NCBI GenBank assembly: GCA_035525225.1
Contig: DATLFA010000010.1
Coordinates: 124,001-188,000, forward strand
DNA length: 64,000 bases
Reading direction: 5' to 3'
Source of the DNA: DATLFA01 sp035525225
GTDB lineage: Bacteria; Actinomycetota; Acidimicrobiia; Acidimicrobiales; WLNW01
Positions 40,486-48,654 of the stretch are shown one piece after another. The notes under the pieces were generated by a model. It did no database searches. It saw only the letters and a program-made list of their open reading frames with translations, and had not been told where the DNA came from. Both the position numbers and the translations under genes were made by a program. The stretch's first letter is position 1. Every line of letters starts with the position of its first letter.

Positions 40486-41351
40486 TTGGGCCGTCGCCCG
40501 AGTCCGAGGATCGTGCGGGCATTGCCGCCCAGCACGAGTGCCTTGTCGCTGTCCGACAGCGTGCGCGCCGCGATGATGTCCTCACGGATCGCGGCACATC
40601 GGCGCTCGTGGGCACGCTCCTCACCGGGGCGATGAATCTGTGAGTAGTACTGGCTTCCGTAGACGAGGCGCTCGGGTCCGAACTGCCGGGCCAGATCGAG
40701 CATCAGATCGGTGTCGAAACACGACGCGGTCTCGAATACGACATTCGGCGCCACATCGGCGATGAAGAAGCACTCCTGCATCCCGTCGTAGGTGAAGAAC
40801 GGCTCCATCGCGATGATCGTGAGATCAGGAAAGGCACGAGCGACCTTTCCCAACCGCCAGATCGCCTCGTGAAGTACCACGTTGGACGCGTGGATGAGCG
40901 GCACCATTGCGAGTTCGCCCATTCGTTCGAGGTATCGCATCGTCCAGGGGCTGTCGATGGTGACGCCTTGGAACTCGGTGTGGAAGCTGATTGCCCTCAG
41001 CCCGAGCTCGGTCGACATACGGTCGATTTCGGCCAGACCGGCCGCTTCGTCGAGGGGCTCGACCACGCCGGCCGCTATCGGAAAGCGCTCCGGCAGATGA
41101 TCGCGATACGCGGCGATCGCGTCGTTCTCGCGGCGGGTCGCCGCGATGCCATCGGCACGGTTGTAGTTGTGACCGGGTATGGCGATCGCTTGGCGGATGC
41201 CTCCTTCTTCCATGAACCGAAGCCTCGTCGCGACTTCGTCCTCGACGATCGTTGCGCCCCGCACCGAGCCGGGAACCACGATGCCGTGGGCGTCGCCCGT
41301 GCTGCCCATGTGTTGATGGCAGTCGAATACATCGAAGCTGCTCTGGTCCAT
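40482..41351 (-). CDS. amidohydrolase family 2 protein
   Basis: A 289-residue TIM-barrel hydrolase. It starts 'SSFDVFDCHQHMGSTGDAHG', a full H-x-H metal motif, with 'LIHASNVVLHEAIW' and 'RLVYGSQYYSQIH' (where other members have the final Asp of 'GSD'; here the position reads Gln). It is shorter than the other amidohydrolases of this window. ATG 41351 has GAGGAC upstream. It lies between the MBL-ferredoxin gene and the GH3 gene, with an overlap to the latter. The missing final Asp makes the mechanism uncertain. Confidence 0.82.
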   Translation of the reverse strand: MDQSSFDVFDCHQHMGSTGDAHGIVVPGSVRGATIVEDEVATRLRFMEEGGIRQAIAIPGHNYNRADGIAATRRENDAIAAYRDHLPERFPIAAGVVEPLDEAAGLAEIDRMSTELGLRAISFHTEFQGVTIDSPWTMRYLERMGELAMVPLIHASNVVLHEAIWRLGKVARAFPDLTIIAMEPFFTYDGMQECFFIADVAPNVVFETASCFDTDLMLDLARQFGPERLVYGSQYYSQIHRPGEERAHERRCAAIREDIIAARTLSDSDKALVLGGNARTILGLGRRPN

Positions 41352-41379
41352 TGTGTGTCCTCGTGTTCGCGATGGACGG

Positions 41380-42240
41380 TCAGCGGCGCATGCGGGCGAC
41401 GAGTTGCACGAGCCGCTCGTGAAGATCGTCGGCATTGCCGAGATGACGGGCGCCGTGACCCGGCAGCACCGCGCTGAACCGGTGGTGCGCGGCAAGAGAA
41501 GCGAGCGAGTCGGCTTGCTCTCTCCACGAGAACCAGCACGCGCTGCGAAACGCGATGAGGTCATCGTGCTCGTGGCTCCACGCGAGCGAGTCGCCGGTGA
41601 ACAGCCAACGGTCGTCGAGCAGGAACACTACGGAACCCTTCGTGTGCCCGGGGACCGGGATCGCCACGAACCCGTGTTGTAACTCTCGCTCGGTCGTCAA
41701 CACGCCGGTGGCCCACGGCGCGGCCGAACGATCGCCGGAATGGATCCATGTCGTCGCGCCGAAGCGGTCGGCCCACCGGCGAGCGTCGGCCACATCGTCA
41801 CGATGGGTCAACGCGATATGGCGCACACCGCCCAGCGCCGCGATTGGACCCACGAGCGCCTCGGTGAAGCGAGGCGAATCGACCATCACATTGCCATCGG
41901 GTCGCACGACGAGCCACGCCGACGCGCCGAAGCTGTCCTCTGAGCAGTACCCGAGATCGAGGACGCCCGAGTCGGGCTCGATCTCTCTCGGATACAACCG
42001 TCCGGGGCGTCGCCGCCGAGAGATCGTGCCGATCGACGAGGTGGGGCATGCCTGCGCGGCAAGCCACGCATCGAGTTCTTCGTCGTCGTCGCACGGCTGA
42101 CGGTGCACCACTGATGCGTCGGCGTGCGCCTCGAACAAGGCCGGCATGATCTCGCGACACGTGCCGCAGTCGATACATCGTGTATCGACGAACCAATCGC
42201 CGCTGACGTTGGCGTCGTTGCGCAGATCGACTCTTGCCAT
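41380..42240 (-). CDS. ferredoxin-metallo-beta-lactamase fusion protein
   Basis: A 286-residue two-domain protein. The N-terminal part (about 15-70) is a small ferredoxin-like module: 'VDTRCIDCGTCREIMPALF' gives C-x2-C-x2-C and 'AQACPTSSIG' a fourth Cys, suitable for one 4Fe-4S cluster. The rest is a metallo-beta-lactamase fold with 'LTHRDDVADARRWADRF', 'IPVPGHTKGSVVFLLDDRWLFTGDSLAW' and 'VLPGHGARHL'. The first metal motif is H-x-D-D rather than the canonical H-x-H-x-D-H, as in other ferredoxin-MBL proteins. A role in redox-linked hydrolysis is possible; the substrate is unknown. A VOC gene precedes it by 11 bases. Confidence 0.85.
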   Translation of the reverse strand: MARVDLRNDANVSGDWFVDTRCIDCGTCREIMPALFEAHADASVVHRQPCDDDEELDAWLAAQACPTSSIGTISRRRRPGRLYPREIEPDSGVLDLGYCSEDSFGASAWLVVRPDGNVMVDSPRFTEALVGPIAALGGVRHIALTHRDDVADARRWADRFGATTWIHSGDRSAAPWATGVLTTERELQHGFVAIPVPGHTKGSVVFLLDDRWLFTGDSLAWSHEHDDLIAFRSACWFSWREQADSLASLAAHHRFSAVLPGHGARHLGNADDLHERLVQLVARMRR

Positions 42241-42251
42241 TGATCCTCAGA

Positions 42252-42704
42252 TCACCACGCCTGGCCCTTGGCGAGGCGCATCAACTCGACACGCGTACCG
42301 TCAGGATCGGCGAGGAAGATGATCTGCACGGTATCCGGGTCGTCCTGCCCCGACCGCGTCCCCTCGATGATCGTGCCCCCGAACGCCTCGAGTTCGAGCG
42401 CAGCGGCGTCGACGTCGTCGACGACGAACGAGAGATGCGTCAAGCCGAGTTGGTTGCGCCGTGTCGAGGGGGTGCCGATCACGCCGGGCGACCGGTAGTC
42501 GAGCAGTTCGACACGCAAGCCGTCCTTTTGTATGAAGAACGACGTGAAGTCGCACGGAGGGTCGACCTCCGCGATCGGCCGCGTGATCTCGAATCGGGCG
42601 AACTCCTCGAAGCCCAGCCCGTCGACATAGAAGCGCCGCGACCTCTCGAGATCGCGTACGCAGAGCCCGATGTGCGACGTCGCGTACGAGAAGCGGTCTC
42701 CCAC
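42252..42704 (-). CDS. VOC-family (glyoxalase/dioxygenase fold) protein
   Basis: A 150-residue protein with two beta-alpha-beta-beta-beta modules. Metal ligands are proposed in 'TSHIGLCVRDLERSRRFYVDGLGF' (His) and 'GLTHLSFVVDDVDAA' (His), with Glu in the final 'DGTRVELMRLA'. Members include methylmalonyl-CoA epimerases, glyoxalases and ring-cleaving dioxygenases; the length fits a single-metal lyase or isomerase. It heads a minus-strand run (VOC, MBL-ferredoxin, amidohydrolase, GH3). Confidence 0.87.
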   Translation of the reverse strand: MGDRFSYATSHIGLCVRDLERSRRFYVDGLGFEEFARFEITRPIAEVDPPCDFTSFFIQKDGLRVELLDYRSPGVIGTPSTRRNQLGLTHLSFVVDDVDAAALELEAFGGTIIEGTRSGQDDPDTVQIIFLADPDGTRVELMRLAKGQAW

Positions 42705-42945
42705 GAATCCTCCTGATGTCTGATTGTCTGCGACTTACGGCGATGTGACTCTACGGCGCCAATTGCGAACACGCCCGGCACCGAGGTCTCGAACGGCAGA
42801 GGATTGCGTGTTGCGAACAGCCGCGAACTCTGTGTTGAGCGTCTTGCCACCGGTGGATGTCGGATGGGTCACGGGCCGCAACTTAGCCAGCGAGGTAGCG
42901 TGGCGCCGTGCACGATGCGTTGCCTTTCGGGACGTTGACGCGTCA

Positions 42946-43653
42946 GTGACGAGCTACGTCTTGGTCCACGGAGGCGCGCAGGGTGCCTGGTGTTGGAACC
43001 GACTCGTGCCTCGACTTCGCGCGTTCCCCGGCGTCGAAAGCGTGGTCGCCGTCGACTTGCCCGGTCACGGCGCCAACCACCTCGCCGATCATCGCCACGT
43101 CGATTTGATCGATTCGGCCAACACGATCGTCGACGCGATCGTTGCGCACAATCTGACCGACGTGGTGTTGGTGGGTCACGCAATGGGGGCAATCGCGGTG
43201 ATCGAAGCCGCTCCGTTGCTCGCGGATCGGCTGACCCATATCGTGTTGCTCGCAGGCATGGTGCCACGCGAAGGTGAAAGCGCCGACCAGACGCTCGGTA
43301 CTCGCTTCGACAACGAGCCGAGCCAATGGGAGCAAATCGCCGCGACGCCCGAGCGCGAGGTCTATGGCGCCGATATGGACGACGCCACCGCCGACTGGTT
43401 CTTTGCCCATTTGACGCCTCCGGAAGATCGGCCGTACCAGCCGCCACGAGCACCGGTGCATGTCAGCCGGCTGCCCGCCGACGTGCCGGTGACGTACATC
43501 GTGCAGACGCTCGACCAGTCCTTCTCGCCCGACCTGCAACGCAGGATGCTGGCGAAGCTGCGCACGCCGGAGGTGCTCGAGATCGACGCCGGCCGCAACT
43601 CGATGATCACCCAACCCGACCGTCTCGCGGAGCTTCTCCTGCGGTACCGGTGA
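42946..43653 (+). CDS. alpha/beta hydrolase-fold protein lacking Ser and His
   Basis: A 235-residue protein of the hydroxynitrile lyase/methylesterase-like branch. It opens 'TSYVLVHGGAQGAWCWNRLVPRL' and 'VVAVDLPGHG'. The elbow reads 'LVGHAMGAIA' where G-H-S-x-G is expected, so the Ser is Ala (GCA, one base from TCA). The His site reads 'DAGRNSMITQPDRLAELL' where 'GH-s-P-m' is expected, so the His is Arg (CGC, one base from CAC). With two triad residues gone it is unlikely to be a hydrolase. GTG 42946 is chosen since the fold starts there; the frame is open from 42724. The 240 bases upstream hold only a repeated TTGCGAACA and a possible leaderless 13-codon ORF (GTG 42908) ending on this start codon. 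Confidence 0.8.
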   Translation: MTSYVLVHGGAQGAWCWNRLVPRLRAFPGVESVVAVDLPGHGANHLADHRHVDLIDSANTIVDAIVAHNLTDVVLVGHAMGAIAVIEAAPLLADRLTHIVLLAGMVPREGESADQTLGTRFDNEPSQWEQIAATPEREVYGADMDDATADWFFAHLTPPEDRPYQPPRAPVHVSRLPADVPVTYIVQTLDQSFSPDLQRRMLAKLRTPEVLEIDAGRNSMITQPDRLAELLLRYR

Positions 43654-43655
43654 TG

Positions 43656-45239
43656 TCAGAGGGCGGGCAGCCTTTGCTGCCGGCCGATCAAGGGCGCGAG
43701 CGGGTCACCGACATCTCGCAGCCGCTCACCGATGTTGGCGATCGTCCAGCGGTCGGGCCGAAGGTCGTGATCGTCGAGTTCGTCCCAGTTGATCGGCACT
43801 GACACGGGTGCCCCGGGTGCCGGCCGCGCGCTGAACGGAGCGACAAGCGTCTTGTTGATTGCGTTCTGTGTGTAGTCGAGGCGGATGAGACCCTTGCGCT
43901 TGGCGACTTCCCATTCCCAGCTGATCATGTCGGGCACCGCATCACCGATGAGATGCGACAGCTTCTCGACCCAGGCACGCGTGTCGTCGAACGTATAGCC
44001 AGCCGCGACCGGGATCAGGATCTGGATGCCTCGCCTGCCTGTCACTTTCGCCCCGCCGACGATGCCGAGGTGCTCGAGAGCGGTTCGATGCAACCGCGCC
44101 AAGATGACGACGTCGTCGAAGTCGCTCTTGTCGCCGGGGTCTATGTCGATCATCGCCCACGTCGGCTGGTGGGGTTCGCGTGCCGTCGACGTCCACGGAT
44201 GCAACTCGATCGCCCCGAAGTTGGCGGCCCACGCCAACGCGGCCGCCGAATCGAGCACCGCGTAATTTTCGGTCTCGCCCTCGTCGGCTTCTTCGTTGCG
44301 CCATCGCCGCACCCAGTCAGGCGCGTGCGCGGGCACGGCCTTGTGCCAGAAGCCCTTGTGGTCGATGCCGTCGGGATACCGGTGAAGGTTCATCGGTCGC
44401 TCGGCGACGTAGGGCAAGATGACCGGTGCCGCGCAGGCGTAGTGACGGATCAGGTCGCGCTTGCTGTACGCGCGATGGCCGTCGCGGGCAGGAAAGAGGA
44501 CCTTGTCGAGGTTGGTCACTCGGAGTGTGTGGCCGCCGATGCTCCATTGGCCACTCTTGCCCATCGCGTCGAACGAAGCGAGCTCGTCGGCGCTCGGTCC
44601 GTTCCACCGCTTCGTACTCGACCACGTCGCCGCGGGAGCAGCGCGCACTTCGTCGTTGGTGCGCGCCGATTTGACCGACAGTGGATAGTCCTCGGGGTTC
44701 CATCCGCTCACGGCCGCGTCGTCGTGTTTGTGCATGAGCAACCATTGCTCACGGTCGCCGGCTTTGCCCCGCCGTACGAGAACGAAGCGGCCCGCCAGCT
44801 TCTGGCCCGAGATGTCGAAGTGGAGGTTGCCCGCCGCGACCGCCGCCAGCGGGTCGTCTCCCTGAGCGAGCCGCCAGGTTCCCCAGTCCCAGACGATCAC
44901 ATCCCCGCCGCCGTAGTCGCCGTGCGGAATCACGCCTTCGAAGTCGAAGTAGTCGAGCGGATGATCTTCGACGTGCACCGCCAAACGCTTCACGTCGGGA
45001 TCCAAGGTCGGTCCCTTCGGAACGGCCCAACTCAACAACACGCCGTCGGCCTCGAGACGCAGGTCGTAGTGCAGGCTGCTCGCTCGGTGCCGCTGCACGA
45101 CGAAGCAGTTACCCGTGGCGAGATGCGCGCCGGACGAACCATCGGGCTCGGGCGTCGAGACGAAGTCGCGCTTTTTGCGATAGTTCGCCAACCGATCGAT
45201 GTCCGGCGCCGCCTGCTCCTTCGATTGTCGATGCGCCAT
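43656..45239 (-). CDS. ligD: LigD-like protein with phosphoesterase and polymerase domains
   Basis: A 527-residue DNA-repair protein of bacterial non-homologous end joining. The N-terminal 3'-phosphoesterase domain (about 35-190) has 'LHYDLRLEADGVLLSWAVPKGPTLDP' and 'HVEDHPLDYFDFEGVIPHGDYGGG'. The C-terminal primase-polymerase domain (about 235-520) has 'KVLFPARDGHRAYSKRDLI', 'NLHRYPDGIDHKGFWHKAVP' and the catalytic 'MIDIDPGDKSDFDDVV' (D-x-D). The ATP-dependent ligase domain of full-length LigD is absent and no ku gene is near, so these must lie elsewhere if the pathway works. The 124 bases before the next gene show no clear site. Confidence 0.92.
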   Translation of the reverse strand: MAHRQSKEQAAPDIDRLANYRKKRDFVSTPEPDGSSGAHLATGNCFVVQRHRASSLHYDLRLEADGVLLSWAVPKGPTLDPDVKRLAVHVEDHPLDYFDFEGVIPHGDYGGGDVIVWDWGTWRLAQGDDPLAAVAAGNLHFDISGQKLAGRFVLVRRGKAGDREQWLLMHKHDDAAVSGWNPEDYPLSVKSARTNDEVRAAPAATWSSTKRWNGPSADELASFDAMGKSGQWSIGGHTLRVTNLDKVLFPARDGHRAYSKRDLIRHYACAAPVILPYVAERPMNLHRYPDGIDHKGFWHKAVPAHAPDWVRRWRNEEADEGETENYAVLDSAAALAWAANFGAIELHPWTSTAREPHQPTWAMIDIDPGDKSDFDDVVILARLHRTALEHLGIVGGAKVTGRRGIQILIPVAAGYTFDDTRAWVEKLSHLIGDAVPDMISWEWEVAKRKGLIRLDYTQNAINKTLVAPFSARPAPGAPVSVPINWDELDDHDLRPDRWTIANIGERLRDVGDPLAPLIGRQQRLPAL

Positions 45240-45363
45240 CGCTGTCCGCTACCTCCGCGCCGGGGCACGGCAAACGCCACGTTTGACCGCCGCTCGGAGG
45301 GGTAGCACCACCGACAGCCGGTACGGGCGACGGTCCTGCATCGGTCCGGCCGAGGTGGTGAGC

Positions 45364-45765
45364 GTGGACGTTCGTCGATCGATACCCAGCGATGTGCGGC
45401 TGAGCGCCCGTGAGGCGCGAGCGCTGCGTCGCATCGAAGATGCGGCGGTTGCCGAGGACCCGCTCTTGGATGTTCGGCTGGGTCTACCGCTCAGCCGCTT
45501 CGAGCGTAGCGTCGTCGGCCTGCGCCGACGTTCGAAAGCGATCGGCCGTGCCATCGCGAACCGTTGTCTCCCGGCCGTCGTTGCCGTCAACTGCCTCGGG
45601 CTAGTGCTCGCGCTCCTGGCCACTGGGTCCTTCACGATGGCGGCGGTGCTGTCGCTGCCCATCGCCTTTGCGCTCGGTGTAGCGATTTCTAGGCCGCCGC
45701 GGCTGTTGACCACCAGCGCGAACGTCGGCCTGCGCCGGATACGTGAGCATCCGGGTGTCGAGTGA
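45364..45765 (+). CDS. DUF3040-type membrane protein
   Basis: A 133-residue protein. 'VRLSAREARALRRIEDAAVAEDPLLDVRLG' (about 8-37) is the conserved start of DUF3040 proteins of actinobacteria. Two adjacent hydrophobic segments follow at about 75-113 ('LPAVVAVNCLGLVLALLATG', 'MAAVLSLPIAFALGVAIS'), which should form a membrane hairpin. GTG 45364 has GAGG eight bases before it; GTG 45358 is also possible. The function is unknown. It is convergent with a small acidic-protein gene. Confidence 0.72.
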   Translation: MDVRRSIPSDVRLSAREARALRRIEDAAVAEDPLLDVRLGLPLSRFERSVVGLRRRSKAIGRAIANRCLPAVVAVNCLGLVLALLATGSFTMAAVLSLPIAFALGVAISRPPRLLTTSANVGLRRIREHPGVE

Positions 45766-45768
45766 TCG

Positions 45769-45957
45769 TCACAATCCGAGTGGCCGTATGCGCGCGATCT
45801 CGAAATCGATATATTCGGCCGACGTGGGCGGGGCGGGGTTGGAGATCAGATCGTCATCGGGCGTGACGCTCGGATCGTCGATGTTCTCCTCGAGCGGGTC
45901 ATCGTCCGTTTTTGCAGCGTGCTCGAGTTCCGCGGATTCGTCATGGCGCCGTCCCAT
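45769..45957 (-). CDS. small acidic protein of unknown function
   Basis: A 62-residue ORF from ATG 45957 with GAGGAGCCC at the right distance. It is rich in Asp and Glu: 'MGRRHDESAELEHAAKTDDD', then 'PLEENIDDPSVTPDDDLISN' and a more hydrophobic end 'SAEYIDFEIARIRPLGL'. No domain is recognised. Good start context and clear acidic bias support coding; the reading frame extends to 46101 but without a site there. Confidence 0.5.
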   Translation of the reverse strand: MGRRHDESAELEHAAKTDDDPLEENIDDPSVTPDDDLISNPAPPTSAEYIDFEIARIRPLGL

Positions 45958-46057
45958 CGTGGGCTCCTCGCAGTTTGTCGGTTGTGCCTCTCCTACCCCT
46001 TCAGCAAAGGGATAAAACGACCGCCGAGAATCTACCACTGGGGATCCTGAGCGGCCA

Positions 46058-47449
46058 CTATCTCGGTCGATCGTCGCGGACGCGACGCAGCTTGCCGACA
46101 ACGCCCTTCCCGGTCGCTTCGTCGGTGGCGCCCGGAGCGACGAGCTCGACGAGTATCTTTATCTCGAGCTGTGACCGCAAGCGATCCTCGAGTTGCTCGC
46201 GCAGAGCCTCGTGGTCGCTCACCGGCGCCTTGGTCTCGACCAGCACGATCATCTCGTCGCGATTGGCCCGCCGTTCGACGACGACGAACCAATCCGGTTG
46301 CACGCGCAGGTCCTCGCACACCACACGACCGACGTCTTCGGGCCAGATGTTGAGACCGCGGAGTTTGACCATGGTGTCGCTGCGACCGCGGTAGTAGTCC
46401 ATCTTGCGTAACCAACTACCGCACGCGCATTGGGCACGTGGGTAGAGTGCCGACAGATCCTGCGTGTCGAAGCGCACCTGAGGGCTGCCGGTCTTGTAGA
46501 GACAGGTATAGACGATGTTGCCTCGCTGGCCGTCGGGTACCAACTCCTTGGTCTCCGGGTCGACGATCTGCACGATGAACGCATCTTCGTTTATGTGAAG
46601 ACCGCCGCGCGCGGGGCACTCCATCGACACGTACTGCACTTCGTGGGTGCCGTAGCTGTCCCAGGTGGGCACGCCCCACACCTCTGCCACTTTGGGGTTC
46701 TGCCCCGGTGTCGGCAACGTGCGGATGGAGAAGTCGCGCTTCGGATCCAACCCCATCTCGACTGCCGTCGCGGCGAGGTGCAAGAGATAGTCGGGCGTCG
46801 TCAGGATCGTGGCCGCTTCGTATTCGCGAGCCAATTCGATCTGCATCCTCGACGGCGTGACATTGCCCGTGCCGGTCGTTATCGCGACGCAGTTGAGCCA
46901 GTTGTGCATGCCTTCGTCGAATGCGAACGCACCGGTGTGGGTGCTGAAGGCCCACGCGTTGAGCACGACATCGCCCGGCCGAATGCCGTGGAGATACAGT
47001 GCGCGGGCCACGGTGACCGACGCGACCTGGCGATCCCACTCTGTGTAGAGAGTGGGCCGCGCCCGGCCGGTGGTACCGCCACTCCAGAAGAGGCGCAAGG
47101 GCGCGTGTTTCGCGTCCTGCACGCTGACGCCCTGATAGTCGCCATAGGGAGGATGGGCAGCGATGCTCGCGCGAATGTGATCGATGTCGTAGATGGGCGC
47201 ACGGTCGAGGTCGCTCAGCGTGCGGATCTGCGATGGCTCGAAACCCGCGCTGTCCCAGTGGCGTCGATAGAAGGGCACGTCGTCGTAGGCGCGGCGACAT
47301 TCTTCCTGCAAGCGGGTGAGTTGAAGCCGTTCGATGCGTTCGGGCTCCATGAAGTAGTGCGTCTCGAAGTACTCGGGCGGAGGCGGATAGGTCGCGATGA
47401 TTTCGCGATGATCGACTGCTTCGAACCGTCGACGAAAGCGCTTCGGCAC
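46058..47449 (-). CDS. phenylacetate-CoA ligase-like adenylate-forming enzyme
   Basis: A 463-residue AMP-forming ligase of the PaaK branch. It shows 'CRRAYDDVPFYRRHWD', the ATP loop 'FWSGGTTGRARPTLYTEWD', 'WDSYGTHEVQYVSMECP', 'VRFDTQDLSALYPRAQCACGS' and 'YRGRSDTMVKLRGLNIWPEDVGR', then the C-terminal PaaK ACT-like domain with a Lys in 'GKGVVGKLRRV'. Substrates in this branch are aromatic acids. GTG 47449 follows GGGAAGGA at 6 bases, better than the TTG at 47467. It is divergent from an aldo/keto reductase. Confidence 0.87.
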   Translation of the reverse strand: MPKRFRRRFEAVDHREIIATYPPPPEYFETHYFMEPERIERLQLTRLQEECRRAYDDVPFYRRHWDSAGFEPSQIRTLSDLDRAPIYDIDHIRASIAAHPPYGDYQGVSVQDAKHAPLRLFWSGGTTGRARPTLYTEWDRQVASVTVARALYLHGIRPGDVVLNAWAFSTHTGAFAFDEGMHNWLNCVAITTGTGNVTPSRMQIELAREYEAATILTTPDYLLHLAATAVEMGLDPKRDFSIRTLPTPGQNPKVAEVWGVPTWDSYGTHEVQYVSMECPARGGLHINEDAFIVQIVDPETKELVPDGQRGNIVYTCLYKTGSPQVRFDTQDLSALYPRAQCACGSWLRKMDYYRGRSDTMVKLRGLNIWPEDVGRVVCEDLRVQPDWFVVVERRANRDEMIVLVETKAPVSDHEALREQLEDRLRSQLEIKILVELVAPGATDEATGKGVVGKLRRVRDDRPR

Positions 47450-47549
47450 GTGATGTCCTTCCCGCAAAGGCGGCCGCTCGGTGATCGGACCCTACCGCCA
47501 CGGATGCGGCAGTAACGTTGCCGAGTCAACGAGCGATGCGGGGTTCGAA

Positions 47550-48575
47550 GTGCACTATCGGAGTCTGGGACGTACAGGTTTGCAGGTGAGCCCGCTCTGC
47601 CTCGGGGCGATGATGCTCGGAGCATGGGGCAACCCCGATCACGACGCTTCGATCTCGATCATTCACGCCGCTCTGGATGCCGGGATCAACTTCATCGACA
47701 CCGCCGACGTGTATTCGGCGGGGGAGTCCGAGGAGATCGTCGGCAAGGCCATCGCCGGTCGCCGCGACGAAGTCGTGCTGGCGACCAAGTTCTATGCACC
47801 GATGGGCACGGGACCCAACCAGAGCGGCGTATCGCGGTACTGGATCATGAAGGAGTGCGAAGCCAGCTTGCGCCGGCTGGGCACCGATCACATCGACCTC
47901 TACCAAGCACATCGATTCGACCACCGTGTCGACCTCGACGAGACACTTGGTGCACTCACCGATCTGGTACGACAGGGCAAGGTTCGTTACATCGGCAGCT
48001 CGACCTATCCTGCGCCGGCCATCGTCGAGGCGCAGTGGACCGCCGAACGGCGACAGCGTGAGCGGTTCGTGTGCGAACAGCCTCCCTATTCGATCCTCGT
48101 GCGCGGTGCCGAGGCCGAGGTGTTGCCGACGTGCCAGAAGTACGGCATGGGTGTCATCCCCTGGAGCCCACTGGCCGGCGGTTGGTTGTCGGGCGCGTGG
48201 CGACTCGGTGCCGCCGATCTCACGAGCCGCAGAGCACAGCGCAGTCCCGATCGCTATGACCTGAACAAGCCGGAGAACCAGGCGAAGCTGCAAGCCGCAG
48301 ACGCGCTCGGCAAGCTCGCGTACGAGGCCGGCCTGCCACTCGTCGATCTCGCGATCGCGTGGGTGTTGAACAATCCGGCGGTGACATCGGCGATCATCGG
48401 GCCCCGCACGATGGATCAACTGACGAGCCAACTCACCGCGCTCGACGTGACATTGACCACCGACCTGCTCGATGGCATCGACGAGATCGTGCCGCCCGGC
48501 AAGAACTTCAGCTGGGCCGACGCCGGATACGCGCCGCCGACGATCGCCGACGCGAGTCTGCGTCGCCGAACGTGA
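47550..48575 (+). CDS. aldo/keto reductase
   Basis: A 341-residue NADPH-dependent (beta/alpha)8 reductase. It begins 'YRSLGRTGLQVSPLCLGAMML', with the catalytic Asp/Tyr in 'NFIDTADVYSAGESEEIVGKAI' and Lys in 'EVVLATKFYAPMGTGPNQSG'. It carries 'SLRRLGTDHIDLYQAHRFD' and the cofactor-binding 'TSAIIGPRTMDQL'. The order and length fit the AKR12/YghZ-like group. GTG 47550 is the start consistent with the family; 'MIGPYRHGC...' upstream is extra open frame. It is divergent from the adenylate-forming ligase. Confidence 0.9.
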   Translation: MHYRSLGRTGLQVSPLCLGAMMLGAWGNPDHDASISIIHAALDAGINFIDTADVYSAGESEEIVGKAIAGRRDEVVLATKFYAPMGTGPNQSGVSRYWIMKECEASLRRLGTDHIDLYQAHRFDHRVDLDETLGALTDLVRQGKVRYIGSSTYPAPAIVEAQWTAERRQRERFVCEQPPYSILVRGAEAEVLPTCQKYGMGVIPWSPLAGGWLSGAWRLGAADLTSRRAQRSPDRYDLNKPENQAKLQAADALGKLAYEAGLPLVDLAIAWVLNNPAVTSAIIGPRTMDQLTSQLTALDVTLTTDLLDGIDEIVPPGKNFSWADAGYAPPTIADASLRRRT

Positions 48576-48654
48576 GTTTTCGGGTGACCTTCGCGGGTAC
48601 GGTTTGTGCATGCACGATTGCAACGGCCCCGCGTAGAGTCGGTCGCGTCGCGGT

